DNA from: Acidimicrobiia bacterium UBA4744
GTDB lineage: Bacteria > Actinomycetota > Acidimicrobiia > Spongiisociales > UBA4744
Assembly (NCBI GenBank): GCA_002403855.1
Contig: DHIO01000034.1
Span: 13,565 to 54,462 of the forward strand
Length of the DNA stretch: 40,898 nt
Direction of reading: 5' to 3'
Below the pieces are notes generated by a model that saw only the letters and a list, made by a program, of their open reading frames with translations, ran no database searches and was not told the origin of the DNA. Below, in pieces: positions 30,464 to 38,489 of this stretch. Made by a program: the position numbers and the translations under genes. Positions within the stretch are counted from its first letter, which is position 1; every line of letters begins with the position of its first letter.

Positions 30464-30868
30464 TCAGTAGGTGATGATCGGCTCGAGTCGCGCCGCGTGG
30501 GCGACCCAGCGCTCAACCATTCCTTCGGTAGGGAGCCTCTGAACGAGCTTCCCGGACTCGTTGATCTGCAACATCTTCTTGGTGAGCGAGGTCGGGTTGC
30601 GCCTCCGCAACTCCTTGATCGTGTCTACCCCCGCTGCTTCGAGAAGATCGGAGTACTCGGATCCGATTCCCTTGACCCGCATGAGGTCGGCGCGATTCAC
30701 CCATATGAGAATCTGTTTCTCATCGAGTTTGGTGGCCTCGGCCAGGTCCTTTCTCCCCCGCCGGGTGGCCGCTCTCTTCAAGAGAGCCTCGGTGGTGCGC
30801 ACTCCCGACTTGCGGAACCTGGTTGCCGATTTGGGGTCTAGTCCCGCAACCGCGCCAATGGTGGCCAT
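30464..30868 (-). CDS. DUF4332-like helix-hairpin-helix protein
   Basis: A 134-residue protein made of helix-hairpin-helix-like units: GAVAGLDPKSATRFRKSGVR and LMRVKGIGSEYSDLLEAAGV, where the second carries the classic GIGxxxxxLLxxAG pattern. This fits the DUF4332 family of predicted DNA- or RNA-binding proteins. The start is the ATG at 30868 with GGGAG about 5 nt before it; the open frame further upstream lacks similarity. Function unknown. Convergent with the XRE operon across a hairpin. Confidence 0.75.
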   Translation of the reverse strand: MATIGAVAGLDPKSATRFRKSGVRTTEALLKRAATRRGRKDLAEATKLDEKQILIWVNRADLMRVKGIGSEYSDLLEAAGVDTIKELRRRNPTSLTKKMLQINESGKLVQRLPTEGMVERWVAHAARLEPIITY

Positions 30869-30980
30869 TCCACTCCCTTCCCACGTGTCCGACCTGCTCA
30901 GCAGCCTAGCGAGGGAGCCTATTGGCTTGCCAGGCGAAACGGCCAGCGGCACGCGGGGACGCGAGGCTTGCCGATCAGCG

Positions 30981-31565
30981 TCATGGTTGCAGCTCGGCGA
31001 CGTCGTCGGCCGTGTCGACATCGCGCGGCGGCAGTTGCTCGAACCAGACCTCTTCGACCCATTCCGGGTGAGCTTGCAAGAGCGTCCGACCTCCCTGGTC
31101 ACCCTCCAGACTCATCAGCCTCGACCACAGGGCCCGACCGACGAGCACCGGATGACCGCGCACGTATCGGTATTTCGGAATGATGGCCGGGGCGTCGCTC
31201 GAGCGATGATGCTCGAGAAGGGCATCAACCACGACCGGATCGATCCCGGGTTGATCCCCCATCACAATGAAGGCTGCTTCAGTCGCAGGATCCCGACTCA
31301 GCACGTCGAGACCGACTCGCAACGATGAAGCCATCCCCTCCTCCCATTCGGGGTTCTCAACCACCCCGACGCCGCTGAAGTCAACGGCTTGCAGGATCTC
31401 TTCGAACCGGTGCCCCAGCACTACCCACACCGCGTCGACCGGCCAGTTCCGGGTTTGCGCCACCACCGTCCCCAGGAGGGTCGGACCACCCCAGGGCAGC
31501 AGCTGTTTCGGCTCACCGAGACGATTCGATGGTCCGGCGGCAAGGATCAGGGCGGCAACACTCAT
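30981..31565 (-). CDS. MobA-like nucleotidyltransferase (MocA type)
   Basis: A 194-residue GT-A fold NTP transferase. The signature LILAAGPSNRLGEPKQLL at the N-terminus is the NTP-binding loop, and VMGDQPGIDP holds the metal-binding Asp. Relatives transfer CMP or GMP to molybdopterin, and MocA is the cytidylyltransferase for molybdenum hydroxylases. Its stop-to-start neighbour is xdhC, which serves the same enzymes, so MocA is the likeliest role. No hydroxylase structural gene (large, medium or small subunit) is in the window. It begins 11 nt after the xdhC stop. Confidence 0.85.
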   Translation of the reverse strand: MSVAALILAAGPSNRLGEPKQLLPWGGPTLLGTVVAQTRNWPVDAVWVVLGHRFEEILQAVDFSGVGVVENPEWEEGMASSLRVGLDVLSRDPATEAAFIVMGDQPGIDPVVVDALLEHHRSSDAPAIIPKYRYVRGHPVLVGRALWSRLMSLEGDQGGRTLLQAHPEWVEEVWFEQLPPRDVDTADDVAELQP

Positions 31566-31575
31566 GGTCGACGGC

Positions 31576-32688
31576 TCAGCGATCTCGTGAGGCGTGGCCC
31601 CGGACCAGGTCACCCGGACTGTCCTTCCGTTGCGAATGGATACGGCCCCGGGTTCCCCGCAGTGACTCTCCCTCACCGCTTCCATAGCGAACTCTCGTCA
31701 TCTCGGCAAGGATCGAAACAGCCACTTCCGCCGGCGTCTCTGCACCAATATCGAGCCCAATCGGTCCGTGAATGCGGTGCAGGTCCTCCGCCGGCCATCC
31801 GTCCGCCTGCAACCTGGCAAGGCGGTCGGTGTGGGTACGCCTGCTGCCCATCACACCGATGTAGGCGACGGGCTCGCCGAGGGCCCGGCGAATCACCGGA
31901 TCCTCGAGCCTTTGATTGTGGTTCAAGACGACGACGAAGCTTCCATCCCACGGTTGGGAATCAAGCACCTTCTCGGGCCATGAAACAATCACTGCGTGGG
32001 CGTCGGGGAACAGGTCCGTCCGGGCGAACGCCGGTCGCGGATCGATCACCGTCACTTCGTAGCCGACCTGTGCCCCCAGGCTGCAAAGGGGCTCGGCGAA
32101 CGGACCGGCGCCGAATATCAAGAGCCTCGGGGGTGGGCCGAACACATCGATGAACACATCGACGTCGCCGTAACTGAGCGTGCGGCTCTGCTCGTCGCCC
32201 ATGAGGCGACTCGCGTCGGCCAGTACGTCATCGGCGAGTGAACCCGGGACGGCGCCGGCGACGACGCCCTCCCTCGCATCGATCACGGCCTTCCAGTCTC
32301 CTCCACTCACGGCGGTCAACTGAGCGCCCAGACGCCCCTCCGCCACCAACTGCTCCACCGCTTCGGCTATCTCGTCGGGCTCGGTGGGCTCGATGTACAC
32401 CTGAATCGTCCCTCCACAAGCGAGCCCCACCTCAAAGGCATCCTCGTCGGCGATCCCATACGTCACCAATCGCGCCTCACCCGATTCCAGAACCTGGAGC
32501 GCATGGAGAGCAACGTCGTTCTCGACGCACCCGCCGCTCACGGATCCCTCGAGTTCCTCCGATGAGGAAACGAGTAGCTTGGCTCCTTCCGGTCGAGGAG
32601 CCGACCCCTGCACTCGTACAACAGTGGCAGAGGCCACCCCTTTGCCGTCGCGCGTCCACTCCCGGAGTCGTTCGAACTGCTCGGTCAT
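31576..32688 (-). CDS. XdhC/CoxI-family molybdenum hydroxylase maturation protein
   Basis: A 370-residue XdhC-like protein, which in characterised systems binds molybdenum cofactor, aids its sulfuration and inserts it into xanthine dehydrogenase or CO dehydrogenase relatives. The N-terminal XdhC_CoxI part shows GSAPRPEGAKLLV and SVSGGCVENDVA. The C-terminal Rossmann domain shows LLIFGAGPFAEPLCSLGAQ and VAYIGVMGSRRTHTDRL. An Arg-rich tail of about 30 residues is extra. TAACGT 7 nt before the ATG suggests a leaderless message starting the xdhC-mobA pair. Confidence 0.88.
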   Translation of the reverse strand: MTEQFERLREWTRDGKGVASATVVRVQGSAPRPEGAKLLVSSSEELEGSVSGGCVENDVALHALQVLESGEARLVTYGIADEDAFEVGLACGGTIQVYIEPTEPDEIAEAVEQLVAEGRLGAQLTAVSGGDWKAVIDAREGVVAGAVPGSLADDVLADASRLMGDEQSRTLSYGDVDVFIDVFGPPPRLLIFGAGPFAEPLCSLGAQVGYEVTVIDPRPAFARTDLFPDAHAVIVSWPEKVLDSQPWDGSFVVVLNHNQRLEDPVIRRALGEPVAYIGVMGSRRTHTDRLARLQADGWPAEDLHRIHGPIGLDIGAETPAEVAVSILAEMTRVRYGSGEGESLRGTRGRIHSQRKDSPGDLVRGHASRDR

Positions 32689-32695
32689 GGCCCCT

Positions 32696-32701
32696 ACGTT
32701 A
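32696..32701 (-). promoter_or_regulatory. -10 hexamer, xdhC operon (leaderless)
   Basis: TAACGT on the minus strand, 7 nt before the ATG at 32688. Confidence 0.35.
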
Positions 32702-32718
32702 TCCGACTCGCGTCATCT

Positions 32719-33855
32719 TCAGGCGATCCCGTCGGGCAGAGGAAAGCGCAGCAGAGCGCCGATGGCTTTCTGGTCGAGGGCAGATGCCACCGAAACCTGA
32801 ATGACTTCGCCGCTCTCGTCGATGGTGGCTTCGATGATCTCGCCGACCACGTCATCCGTCCGTCGGGTACCCGAGCCGCAGACCGGACAACTGCTCCCAT
32901 TGCGAGCGAGCCATCCGCAGGATCCGCACACCGCGCCCTCTTTCGTGAAGTTGCCGGACACGATGAGCCGGTCGATGGCCCGGGCGTTGACTGCGGCGAG
33001 CACATCGGCCAGGCCGAGCACCGCTTGTCCGCCTGCTCCTGCGGTGTCGAGGAGTTCGCGGACCCGATCCTCTTCCAACGCCGCTACGGCCGTCTCCTCG
33101 AGTCCGGTCACCTGCTCTCGGATCAAAGCCGGAGTCATTGTGTGGGTGTCGATCACGAACGATCCGGCAACGCGAGCTTTGACGTAGGGATGCAAGAGTT
33201 TGGATCCCTCTTCGATGGCGTCCTGGTGCCCGGCCAGAAACAGGAAGTCGAATCCCTGCTGTTGGTACAGCCGGAAGACCAAGTCGGCGGTTTCCTTGAA
33301 GTGACGCTGTATCACCGCGTCGGCATGGCTGCGAACCCCCCGCTCTTCGTATCCGCTGAAGCCTCCGTAGTTCGACTTCCTGACCGCTTCCTCGATCACT
33401 TCTCCGAATTCGGAGAACGTGTCGCCATGCTTGACGAAGACCAGCGAGCGTCGCGGTTCAAAGACGACGACGGCCGACCGGAGATCTGCTTCGGCGGCCC
33501 GCAGGGGTCGGAGATACGGGCGGACGCCGACTCGGGCTACGTCCCAAACCGGCCTGCCCAGCGATACGTATTCGAACCAGTCGGCACCGTGGCATGTGAA
33601 GATGGCCACCGCCGGGGAGGGATCGGCGTCGATTCGATCGGCCAGACCTTGCACAGTCTTCAGGTCGGAGCGCAAGGACATGGCAGCCTCGTGGCTCAGC
33701 TCGCCGCCATCTCCCGACTCGCGAATCGGTCGGAGCAGTTCCGTCAAACGGGCATTCATCGACGTTCGGTCCCGTGGGGTGCCGATTCGATTCACATACA
33801 CGGACAACACCGGAAAGGTGGTGTTGGTGAATTGCCGGATCCGGTCGACCTGCAT
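32719..33855 (-). CDS. Vms1/eRF1-like (baeRF) protein with C-terminal zinc ribbon
   Basis: A 378-residue protein resembling the bacterial-archaeal eRF1-related (baeRF) or Vms1-like family, predicted to act on stalled ribosomes or peptidyl-tRNA. The N-terminal part starts VDRIRQFTNTTFPVLSVYVN; the middle has SNYGGFSGYEERGVRSHADA, the Gly-rich loop region of the release-factor fold; then a Rossmann-like domain (FLFLAGHQDAIEEGSKLL). Near the C-terminus C-x2-C-x9-C-x2-C (CGSCGWLARNGSSCPVCG) should bind zinc. Start at the ATG at 33855, preceded by GGAGGAAGGAG; the upstream extension is low-complexity. Role inferred from family resemblance only. Confidence 0.72.
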   Translation of the reverse strand: MQVDRIRQFTNTTFPVLSVYVNRIGTPRDRTSMNARLTELLRPIRESGDGGELSHEAAMSLRSDLKTVQGLADRIDADPSPAVAIFTCHGADWFEYVSLGRPVWDVARVGVRPYLRPLRAAEADLRSAVVVFEPRRSLVFVKHGDTFSEFGEVIEEAVRKSNYGGFSGYEERGVRSHADAVIQRHFKETADLVFRLYQQQGFDFLFLAGHQDAIEEGSKLLHPYVKARVAGSFVIDTHTMTPALIREQVTGLEETAVAALEEDRVRELLDTAGAGGQAVLGLADVLAAVNARAIDRLIVSGNFTKEGAVCGSCGWLARNGSSCPVCGSGTRRTDDVVGEIIEATIDESGEVIQVSVASALDQKAIGALLRFPLPDGIA

Positions 33856-34192
33856 GAGGCTCCTTCCTCCGTCGGCCGAAGGCCGCGGATGGTCGTAGAT
33901 ACGCCAAGAAACAGCAGACAAGCGAGGTGTGCGCCACCGGAGAAGAAGGGGCAGGTCGCGACGAGACGAAGACAGGGCGGGAGGTCCGCAACCAAACGTC
34001 AGTCCTCGTACAGCACCTCACTCACCACCGACACTACACGGAGCAAGCCGGGTGTGGTAGGGCCAAACCGAAGTCCGTCGACCCAAGCCGTCGCTCGGCC
34101 TCCGGTCATGTTGGGTCACCGTCGTCTGAATCCCAGGTAGGCAAGACCGAACGGGCGTCCGGCCGGGCTTCCCGAGCATCCCGGAGCCGTAC
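33856..34192. other. 337-nt intergenic region, no gene recognised
   Basis: It lies between the M15 peptidase and the Vms1-like gene, both on the minus strand. I looked for a tRNA, structured RNA or riboswitch on both strands and found none I can support. TATCTA on the minus strand about 45 nt before the Vms1-like ATG may be its -10 box. Confidence 0.4.
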
Positions 34193-35368
34193 TCATGGTT
34201 CCGGTGATTGAGTCCACTCGAAGTGACCGCCGTCGGGGAACCGCCACCCGGCTCCCCAGGCGAACCCCCACCTTCTGAAGATCTCCCCGATGCGCTCATC
34301 CGTGCCTACCCGTCCCCCGTAGGGGTTGTCGCCGGGGTTGATATCGATGGCAATCCCCCACGTGTGCCGGGAAACGGCCCCACCCTTGTCCCCACCCCGA
34401 ATCAGTCGCGGGTTGTAGCAGCCCCCGGCGATCTGAAAGTCCTGGTAATCGATCATCCATGCCAGACCCTCCCCTTCGATCTCTTCGAGGGCTCCCGCGA
34501 TCTGCGGCACGACGTCTTTGTGGCAGCGGAACGGTCCGACAATGGGAAGGCTCACCTCGACGATGTTGGCACGGCGCCACTCTGAATCGATGATGATGTC
34601 ATCGTCCGCGGTCGGCCGGTAGGCGAATTCGCCGAAGCGTTCTTTGACGAGAACCGTGGGCAGCACCGCGTCGGGATCATCGGGATCGAAGTAGGCATCA
34701 ATGGCGAGAACGGCTTCGGGCAGCTCCGACCACATGGCAAGGAGCAGTTCATCTTCGGACCCGTAGTCCCACACCGCCACGAACGAGGCTCGCTCGAATC
34801 CAATCCCGGCGGCAACACTCGAGTCCAGGGCCAGTTCCGCCCACCCGATAACCTCGTCGGTAACCACTGCGCCAATCTCGAACTGATGGGTGCGGCCGTC
34901 CCATCCGACCAGCGTCACCTGATCCCCCACGGCCGCTCCTCGCAAGCGGGCCGAAGTCTCACCGAACACCAAACGGCTGCTGCGGAGCACGGAGGCGACC
35001 TCTTCACCGAGCAAAGGGGCAGCCGGCCCGGCTTCGACTGCTGCGCTCGACATGGGATAGAAATGGCCGGGAGGTGCCTCTTGCACTATCTCCTCACCCC
35101 GCTCGACAGAAACGAGGCGGAGGGTCCCTCGATGAAAAGTAGCCCACCGCGCACCGAACCGGTCGGCAACCGACGTCACGACGGCCTGCACCTCGGGAGA
35201 CATCCCCCCTATCTCCCTGATGGTCAGCACCTCGTTACCGGCTACCCCCAGCGAAGTGGCCGGACTCGAGCCGGAGATGAAGACGAGCACCACTGCCAGG
35301 ACCACGACCAGACCCGCGGGTCGCGCCGAAGCGGCGTGCCGAACCGGGCGGAAGATACCTTGGGTCAC
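34193..35368 (-). CDS. M15-family (VanY/D-Ala-D-Ala carboxypeptidase-like) exported metallopeptidase
   Basis: A 391-residue protein with an N-terminal signal or anchor segment (LVVVLAVVLVFISG). The C-terminal 120 residues are an M15 zinc peptidase domain. SRHTWGIAIDIN gives the first zinc His and Asp, and GWRFPDGGHFEW gives the catalytic Asp/Glu and last His. Such enzymes trim peptidoglycan stem peptides. The 250-residue stretch between has no family I can name; it is acidic and strand-rich. The GTG start has TACTCT 6 nt upstream (leaderless). Confidence 0.82.
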   Translation of the reverse strand: MTQGIFRPVRHAASARPAGLVVVLAVVLVFISGSSPATSLGVAGNEVLTIREIGGMSPEVQAVVTSVADRFGARWATFHRGTLRLVSVERGEEIVQEAPPGHFYPMSSAAVEAGPAAPLLGEEVASVLRSSRLVFGETSARLRGAAVGDQVTLVGWDGRTHQFEIGAVVTDEVIGWAELALDSSVAAGIGFERASFVAVWDYGSEDELLLAMWSELPEAVLAIDAYFDPDDPDAVLPTVLVKERFGEFAYRPTADDDIIIDSEWRRANIVEVSLPIVGPFRCHKDVVPQIAGALEEIEGEGLAWMIDYQDFQIAGGCYNPRLIRGGDKGGAVSRHTWGIAIDINPGDNPYGGRVGTDERIGEIFRRWGFAWGAGWRFPDGGHFEWTQSPEP

Positions 35369-35374
35369 CCGGAA

Positions 35375-35380
35375 AGAGTA
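35375..35380 (-). promoter_or_regulatory. -10 hexamer, M15 peptidase gene (leaderless)
   Basis: TACTCT on the minus strand, 6 nt before the GTG at 35368. Two CCGATCGG palindromes lie directly upstream (35384-35401). Confidence 0.35.
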
Positions 35381-35486
35381 CCGGCCGATCGGCCCGATCG
35401 GTGTCTACCCGCCTCCACCATGTGCATCGGCTATCGCCTGCAACGTCGTCGGTCGGACCTGAAGACGGTTTTGCGACCCACCGCAC

Positions 35487-35492
35487 TATCGT
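35487..35492 (+). promoter_or_regulatory. -10 hexamer, rhodanese gene (leaderless)
   Basis: TATCGT, 7 nt before the ATG at 35500. Confidence 0.4.
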
Positions 35493-35499
35493 GCCGGCT

Positions 35500-35844
35500 A
35501 TGACCGACCTTTTCCGCGGGGTCCCCGAAGCCGATCCGCAGGCCGCGACCGAATTGATGGCTTCCGGAGCCGTAATGATCGACATCCGCGAGGCCGATGA
35601 ATGGGACGAAGTTCGGATTCCCGGGGCCGAGTTCCGGCCCCTTTCGGAGATAAACGATTGGTTCGAAGATCTGCCGCGAGACCGAACGGTCATCCTGCAA
35701 TGCCGTTCGGGTAATCGCTCGGCCATGGCCACGGCAGCGTTGATTCGCCAGGCGGGTATGGACAATGTGGTCAACCTGGCGGGGGGCATCATTGCCTGGC
35801 ATCAAGCCGGCCTGCCGATCGACTTGAAAGCCCTGCCTCACTAG
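35500..35844 (+). CDS. Cytoplasmic single-domain rhodanese
   Basis: A 114-residue sulfurtransferase with one rhodanese domain. MIDIREADEWDEVRIPGAEF is the usual N-terminal part. The active-site loop CRSGNRSAMA has the catalytic Cys in a six-residue loop, and VVNLAGGIIAWHQAGLP closes the fold. There is no signal peptide, unlike the double-rhodanese lipoprotein at 22 kb, and the loop type is different. I use the ATG at 35500 because a -10 hexamer lies 7 nt upstream; the longer frame from 35401 has no similarity. Confidence 0.88.
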   Translation: MTDLFRGVPEADPQAATELMASGAVMIDIREADEWDEVRIPGAEFRPLSEINDWFEDLPRDRTVILQCRSGNRSAMATAALIRQAGMDNVVNLAGGIIAWHQAGLPIDLKALPH

Positions 35845-35916
35845 TCACCCCAGACCGAGCAGAAATCCCCACAGGACTCGTTTCAGAACGGGTCGGGCGG
35901 CGCCGATACACCAAAC

Positions 35917-37842
35917 ATGGCAGGCAAACGGATCACTGCCCGGCTACGTGGCGAGTCCGGGTTTACGATCGTTGAGGCGCTGGTAGCCCTCGGCATCGTG
36001 TTTGCTCTCGTCATCGCCCTGCTCCGGACCATGGACACCGGCACCCGGGTCATCATCGAAACCAAACGACAGGCGGCGGCCACCGCCTTTGCCTCGGAAT
36101 TGTTGGAACGGGCCCGGTCGCTGGAATGGAACCACATGGGGCTTACGGCGCTGGCCAACGGCATCACCTGTCCCGATCAAGTGGGATGCGCCACCTTCAG
36201 CGACCCTGCCACCGGCGTGTTCGGGGCCGATCTGGCTCTCAACCCCATCTCGGGCAACTGGGAGTACGGTGGGGAAGAGATCATCTTCGTCAACGGCGTG
36301 ACCTTCGACCCCTTCCTGTCCTTTCACGATCAGCAGACCCGGGACAACACTCCCTTCGAGAGATACCTGTTCGTCACCTCCGTGCGGTCCGACCCCACCG
36401 ATCCGGCCACCGAGCGGTTCCGCCGCATCTCCGCCATTGTCAACTGGGTATCGCCCAACGGCCTGCCCGGCGACGTTCGACTGTCGACCGTCGTGTCGCC
36501 CTTCACAGAACCATCCCAACCGCTGATTTACGGCGAAGTAACGTTGGACGGAGGCTCCCTGTCGGCCAGCGGCGACGTGCGAGGGACTCAGGCGTGGATT
36601 GGCAACGGAAGAGATCTCTTCCAGGCGAATCTCGTCTTCACCAACGGTTTTGCCTCGGCCACCAGCGACTACGTCTCCTCAGAGATCGTCAGAAGCGCCG
36701 CGACCTCGGGTGACGTCAGGTACGCGGGACCGGACGCCACCTTCGACACCATCGACGATGTGGTTATCGGCCCGGAACCGGTCGATGTCTCACGGGCGGC
36801 CGACGACGACGCGGTATCGGTGGCGCCGCTCGACGACCCCAGTGCCATCCTCACACCGCTCCCGCCCGCCTTTGAGATCAACGGCGCGCATCCCAACGAC
36901 TTCACGGTGGCCGACTTCGACAACTTCCTCGTGTCTGAAGCCGCCGAATACCAGGCCGAGCTATGGACCGAGCACAACCCCTCCGCCCTCGACCCCAAAG
37001 TCGACGGACTGCCGTACACGGTTTTCGGGTTGGAGTCGGCCGACCGGACCAACGGGGGCTTCATCGAGTACCTGGACCCGGCAGTTCGGACGTTCTATGC
37101 GGACAAGCTCGGGGAATCGCTGGACAGCCCGTTCTATGAGTTCGCCTTCTTTGCCCGAGGCCATGATTCCATCGGTCCCGCCCTGGATTACGAGGCCAAT
37201 GTCGACCGGTACGACGCCCCGACCACCGGGGACCGTGAGGTCCGCATCGACTACGACTGGGCGGCCGAGCCGATGTACCTGTTCCCCGACTCGGTGGGCC
37301 CGCTGGAAGACAACACCTTCAGCGGCTGGCTCATCATCGAGATGCCGCGGGTCTACGGCACCGACCTGGCGGCCGGCCAAGCCGCAGCCCGCCCCCCCAG
37401 CCTTTCCACCAGCGGCGATGTCGTCATCAAGCTCTGGAACCCCGGAACCGGCAAGTACGACACGGTCTACTCGGGGTTCGGCGCCATCGGGAGTTGTTCC
37501 GCCCTACCGCCGGCAGATGTGGTCACCGTCGATGACGGTTCCGGCGGGCCGCTGGTCTGGGACATCACCCCCAGCGGCGATCCGCAACTGCACTACGAGG
37601 TCCAGGGGACGATCCTGGTTCGGACCCCCTGCCACACCTACACCGAGGACGCATTCCTCGACGTCTCCGAAGCGAGGGCGCAGGCGACGGCCATGGTGAC
37701 CGGGACGGTCAACTACCGGGTCGTCGACAACATCGTCGACGCCGAACCGGGATTTGACGGCACGCTGTACGACGTCGAACTCACCTTCGACCTCGGCGGT
37801 GTCAGCGTGACCGCCCTCTACATCGACCCGGAGGCAAGCTGA
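35917..37842 (+). CDS. PilV-like minor prepilin with very large passenger domain
   Basis: A 641-residue protein with a type IV prepilin leader. A basic start (MAGKRITARLRGESG) is followed by cleavage site G15/F16, then FTIVEALVALGIVFALVIALL with Glu20 at mature position 5, as needed for pilus assembly. Typical minor pilins are 150-250 residues; here about 600 residues follow, acidic and rich in Thr, Asp and Gly. They have no domain I can name and few cysteines. First of three overlapping genes (TGATG to the next), so the three are likely co-assembled as a pseudopilus tip or surface adhesin. No secretion ATPase or PilC is in the window. Confidence 0.72.
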   Translation: MAGKRITARLRGESGFTIVEALVALGIVFALVIALLRTMDTGTRVIIETKRQAAATAFASELLERARSLEWNHMGLTALANGITCPDQVGCATFSDPATGVFGADLALNPISGNWEYGGEEIIFVNGVTFDPFLSFHDQQTRDNTPFERYLFVTSVRSDPTDPATERFRRISAIVNWVSPNGLPGDVRLSTVVSPFTEPSQPLIYGEVTLDGGSLSASGDVRGTQAWIGNGRDLFQANLVFTNGFASATSDYVSSEIVRSAATSGDVRYAGPDATFDTIDDVVIGPEPVDVSRAADDDAVSVAPLDDPSAILTPLPPAFEINGAHPNDFTVADFDNFLVSEAAEYQAELWTEHNPSALDPKVDGLPYTVFGLESADRTNGGFIEYLDPAVRTFYADKLGESLDSPFYEFAFFARGHDSIGPALDYEANVDRYDAPTTGDREVRIDYDWAAEPMYLFPDSVGPLEDNTFSGWLIIEMPRVYGTDLAAGQAAARPPSLSTSGDVVIKLWNPGTGKYDTVYSGFGAIGSCSALPPADVVTVDDGSGGPLVWDITPSGDPQLHYEVQGTILVRTPCHTYTEDAFLDVSEARAQATAMVTGTVNYRVVDNIVDAEPGFDGTLYDVELTFDLGGVSVTALYIDPEAS

Positions 37843-38489
37843 TGCGCCGCTTCCATACCGACGATCGAGGTCTCTCGCTGGCGGAACTGATGGTGGCGGT
37901 GATGCTGATGACCATCGTGGCTGCGATATTCCTTTCCTTGCTTCGGACCACGATGTTCGCAACGCGAGACCTGGAAGGGACGGCGCGCTCCAACGACAAC
38001 GTCCGGCTGGTGCTCCAGCAACTCGATCGTGACTTCCGCAGCGCCGAGCGAGTGTGCGAACCTTTGCCCGGCACCGTCTCGAACCGCCTCGAGTTCCGGA
38101 CGCGTGCGTACACGGCCACTACGTCTGCCGTTGGATATCAGGATCTCATCTACGAGCTTCGCGATGTCGACGGCGATGGAGAAGCCACCGATCTGCAGCG
38201 ATCTGTGGACGGCGGCGCTACCTGGAGCACGGTCATCGGCGGCGTCCGGAACACGACCTTCGTCGACGACGACTACAACACCGCCGAGGGACGACCGCTG
38301 GGAACGGCCGGAGTGCCGGTCTTCACCAACCAGGGCGGAGTGGCGTCGGCCCTCCCCTCCCAGGGCAAAGTCATCACCGTCCGGGTCTGGGTCGATGTGA
38401 ACCCGAACGACCGGATCGAGTCGAGACTCGGCACCACCGAAATCTCGGGCCGCAACATCTGGACCCCCAACTCGGCCGATTGCCCATGA
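37842..38489 (+). CDS. PilW-like minor prepilin
   Basis: A 215-residue prepilin. Leader MRRFHTDDRG, cleavage at G10/L11, then LSLAELMVAVMLMTIVAAIF with Glu15 at mature position 5. The helix then continues (RSNDNVRLVLQQLDRDFRSAE), as in PilW and GspJ-type minor pilins, and the C-terminus is a beta-rich domain. Its ATG shares a base with the preceding stop, and its own stop overlaps the next ATG. Confidence 0.8.
   Translation: MRRFHTDDRGLSLAELMVAVMLMTIVAAIFLSLLRTTMFATRDLEGTARSNDNVRLVLQQLDRDFRSAERVCEPLPGTVSNRLEFRTRAYTATTSAVGYQDLIYELRDVDGDGEATDLQRSVDGGATWSTVIGGVRNTTFVDDDYNTAEGRPLGTAGVPVFTNQGGVASALPSQGKVITVRVWVDVNPNDRIESRLGTTEISGRNIWTPNSADCP

Noticed and set aside
33856..34192. Possible structured RNA in the 337-nt gap
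   Set aside because: No tRNA T-arm, RNase P, tmRNA or known riboswitch core could be matched on either strand.
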